64,000 nucleotides of DNA from Prauserella endophytica (GTDB taxonomy: Bacteria > Actinomycetota > Actinomycetes > Mycobacteriales > Pseudonocardiaceae). Each line of letters starts with the position of its first letter. The stretch's first letter is position 1. The notes beneath the pieces are model-generated. The model did not search any database. It was not told the origin of the DNA and saw nothing but the letters and a program-made list of their open reading frames with translations. The stretch spans positions 372,001-436,000 of the forward strand of contig NZ_SWMS01000002.1 of NCBI RefSeq assembly GCF_005146945.1. The letters run 5' to 3'. The position numbers were made by a program, and so were the translations under genes. Below, in pieces: positions 62,610 to 64,000 of the stretch.

Positions 62610-63008
62610 TCACGCGCTCGCCACGCTCCGGTTGGCCCGTTCGTCGGCGCTCGCCAGCCAGAAGAACACGAACGGCAGCACGACCTCGATGCCGGTCAGC
62701 ACCACCTGGAACCACTGTGGCGGGCCATGGATCGCCAGCGAGAGCAGCCTGCCCGCACCGCCGAGCAGGAAGATCCCGGACAGCCACCGCACCCCGGTCG
62801 CGGAGATCGGTGACCGCCGTGCCGCCCACACCCAGAGCAGGCCGTAGCCCAGGAACAGCGCGCCGTAGAACCGTTCGCGGCTGTCGACGGTCGCCCCTGC
62901 CGAGCCCTCGCCCGGCACCGAGTCGATGCCCAGCGCGAAGTGGAACACGCCGATGGCCGCGCAGACGATCCCCATGAGCAGCGCGAGCGATCTCAGCAGC
63001 CTCGCCAT
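62610..63008 (-). CDS. DUF4345-like small membrane protein
   Basis: 132 aa with four hydrophobic segments: LLMGIVCAAIGVFHFALGI, ERFYGALFLGYGLLWVWA, WLSGIFLLGGAGRLLSLAI, WFQVVLTGIEVVLPFVFFWL. The pattern fits the DUF4345 group of unknown function. ATG 63008. Divergent from a TetR regulator that probably controls it through paired palindromes at 63026-63086. Confidence 0.8.
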   Translation of the reverse strand: MARLLRSLALLMGIVCAAIGVFHFALGIDSVPGEGSAGATVDSRERFYGALFLGYGLLWVWAARRSPISATGVRWLSGIFLLGGAGRLLSLAIHGPPQWFQVVLTGIEVVLPFVFFWLASADERANRSVASA

Positions 63009-63025
63009 GTCGAGCACCCCCTTGC

Positions 63026-63086
63026 GCACTAGTAGACACGCGTCTACTAGTGCATTCGAAGCTACTGCCGCTGGTAGACACGTGTC
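63026..63086. promoter_or_regulatory. Paired TetR operators
   Basis: GCACTAGTAGAC (63026-63037) and GTCTACTAGTGC (63042-63053) are perfect 12-bp arms around ACGC. A second site GACACGTGTC (63077-63086) lies 42 bp away centre to centre, close to four helical turns, and shares GTAGACACGYGTC with the first. Both lie between the DUF4345 gene and the tetR gene. Confidence 0.75.
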
Positions 63087-63101
63087 AAGTAGCGTGGTGA
63101 G

Positions 63102-63704
63102 ATGACCACTCGCAGCAGGCTCCTCCCCGCCGAACGCCGCAGGCGGCTCCTCGACGTGGGCGCCCGGCTGTTCGCGGCCAGGCCGTACGCGGACGTGCTG
63201 ATGGAGCACGTCGCCGAGGAGGCAGGCGTCTCAAGAGCCCTGCTGTACCGGTACTTCCCGAACAAGCGGGACCTGTTCGCCGCCGTGTACCAGCGCGCCG
63301 CGGACCGGCTCCTGGCACAGACGAGGCTCGAGCCAGGGTTGCCGTTGTCGGCGCAGCTGGCGGCCGGCCTCGACGCGCACTTCGACTACTTCGTCGCGAA
63401 CCGCAACACCGTGCTCGCGGCCAACCGCGTGCTCGCGGGGGACCCCGTGATCCAGGCCGTCATCGAGGGCGAGCTCGACGTGCTGCGCGGCAGGCTGCTC
63501 GACGTGACCGCGTTCGAGGACCGGGACCGGGAGCTGGTCTCCTCGGCGCTGATGAGCTGGCTGGTGTTCGTGCGCGCGCTGTGCGTCGAGTGGCTGACCA
63601 CCGAGGCGTTCTCGCGCGCGCAGCTGCGCGACATGTGCGTCGGTGCCTTGCTCGGCGCGCTCGGCGCCGTCGTCGATGTCGACCGGCTCGAGCGCCCTGG
63701 CTAG
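63102..63704 (+). CDS. TetR-family transcriptional regulator
   Basis: 200 aa (MEHVAEEAGVSRALLYRYFP, then KRDLFAAVYQRAADRLLAQT). ATG 63102 is six bases after TAGCGT, suggesting a leaderless transcript. Divergent from the DUF4345-like gene; the paired palindromes between are the likely operators. The C-terminal half is an ordinary TetR ligand domain. Confidence 0.9.
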   Translation: MTTRSRLLPAERRRRLLDVGARLFAARPYADVLMEHVAEEAGVSRALLYRYFPNKRDLFAAVYQRAADRLLAQTRLEPGLPLSAQLAAGLDAHFDYFVANRNTVLAANRVLAGDPVIQAVIEGELDVLRGRLLDVTAFEDRDRELVSSALMSWLVFVRALCVEWLTTEAFSRAQLRDMCVGALLGALGAVVDVDRLERPG

Positions 63705-63711
63705 GACGGGC

Positions 63712-64000
63712 TCACGGGGTGGGCGGGCCGGTCGAGGCGCGAACGACCACCTCGACGGGCTCGGCGACGACCTCGGTGATGTCGTCCTGCGGGTGCGTGG
63801 TGGCGAGCAGTTCGAGCGACCGCCTGCCGAGACCCTCCAGTGGCATCCGCACGGTGGTGAGCGCGGGGACGAGGTGGCCGGCGAGCGACATGTCGTGCAT
63901 GGCGATGACGGACATGTCGCCGGGCACCGAGAGTCCCGCTTCGTGCAGGGTGCGGAGCGCGCCGACGGCGGAGGCGACGTTCGCGACGAACACCGCAGTG
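63712..64000 (-). CDS. LacI-family transcriptional regulator (partial, C-terminal part)
   Basis: The visible 95 residues match the end of a LacI/GalR ligand domain: FVANVASAVGALRTLHEAGL, VPGDMSVIAMHDMSLAGHLV, LTTVRMPLEGLGRRSLELL. The DNA-binding half lies beyond the window. It ends close to, and convergent with, the TetR gene. The controlled genes are not visible. Confidence 0.85.
   Translation of the reverse strand, partial: TAVFVANVASAVGALRTLHEAGLSVPGDMSVIAMHDMSLAGHLVPALTTVRMPLEGLGRRSLELLATTHPQDDITEVVAEPVEVVVRASTGPPTP

Overview
The window is 64 kb of very high-GC DNA (roughly 70%, third codon positions almost always G or C). Many ORFs have ATGA/GTGA stop-start overlaps, and several genes carry a -10-like hexamer only 6-7 nt before the start codon, suggesting leaderless transcripts. 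F420/DUF385, mycothiol-linked (maleylpyruvate isomerase-like), DUF574/XRE-DUF5753 and HelR-like families are present. Together these point to an actinomycete, most likely a Pseudonocardiaceae chromosome. A dispersed palindrome (4941-4997 and 46861-46915), whose chance translation resembles ORF artefacts I recall from Amycolatopsis-type genomes, fits that, but the genus is inference. I saw no rRNA, tRNA, CRISPR array, insertion sequence or phage module.

Region by region. 1-4925: a sugar-acid catabolic operon (IlvD/Edd dehydratase cut by the window edge, KDPG-type aldolase, an Nramp-fold transporter without the metal-binding motifs, aldehyde dehydrogenase). 5020-8845: a sulfonate/taurine-type ABC transporter (Tat lipoprotein, ATPase, permease) divergent from a TauD-like dioxygenase. 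8827-12669: a decayed CGNR zinc-finger remnant, a membrane-anchored hypothetical protein, a drug exporter behind a possible leader-peptide attenuator, and a Na+/Ca2+ exchanger-type protein. 12848-16436: PadR repressor, ABC ATPase and FtsX-type permease behind a palindromic operator. 16492-18656: MFS exporter and TetR with a TetR-like operator. 18679-23409: a PaoABC-like molybdenum aldehyde oxidoreductase divergent from a TetR. 23436-26414: XRE-DUF5753 regulator plus DUF574 methyltransferase, divergent from small overlapping hypothetical genes.

26550-37968: VOC protein; LysR divergent from a secreted alpha/beta hydrolase lacking its nucleophilic serine; HelR-like RNA polymerase-recycling helicase; F420-type reductase; then an unusual locus with a fused luciferase-like monooxygenase/BBE-type FAD oxidase, a stand-alone luciferase-like paralogue and a MarR regulator sharing a double-palindrome operator; alpha/beta hydrolase and TetR. 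37981-41415: a BtuCDF-type ABC operon preceded by a cobalamin riboswitch, followed by a 54-aa small protein gene. 41575-46852: hypothetical protein, ArsC-family protein, WYL regulator divergent from a short UvrA-like ATPase coupled to a DUF2268 metalloprotease-like gene.

46944-53230: a TRAP transporter operon, an IclR regulator, and an acyl-CoA dehydrogenase/CaiB CoA-transferase operon. Related palindromes (TTCGTAtcTACGAA-like) occur in front of all three units, so they look like one regulon for importing and CoA-activating a carboxylic acid. 53244-58912: membrane protein, degenerate receiver/thioredoxin-fold/TrxR-like fusion, maleylpyruvate isomerase-like protein, secreted serine hydrolase with a strong terminator, and a DHFR-family reductase. 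58961-59512: facing remnants of a TetR gene and an MFS gene that look like a divergent pair with its middle deleted. 59684-64000: secreted beta-propeller protein, NAD(P)-binding reductase and HxlR with shared operator, VOC protein, a frameshifted relic, DUF4345-like membrane protein and TetR with paired palindromes, and the C-terminal part of a LacI-family regulator cut by the window edge.
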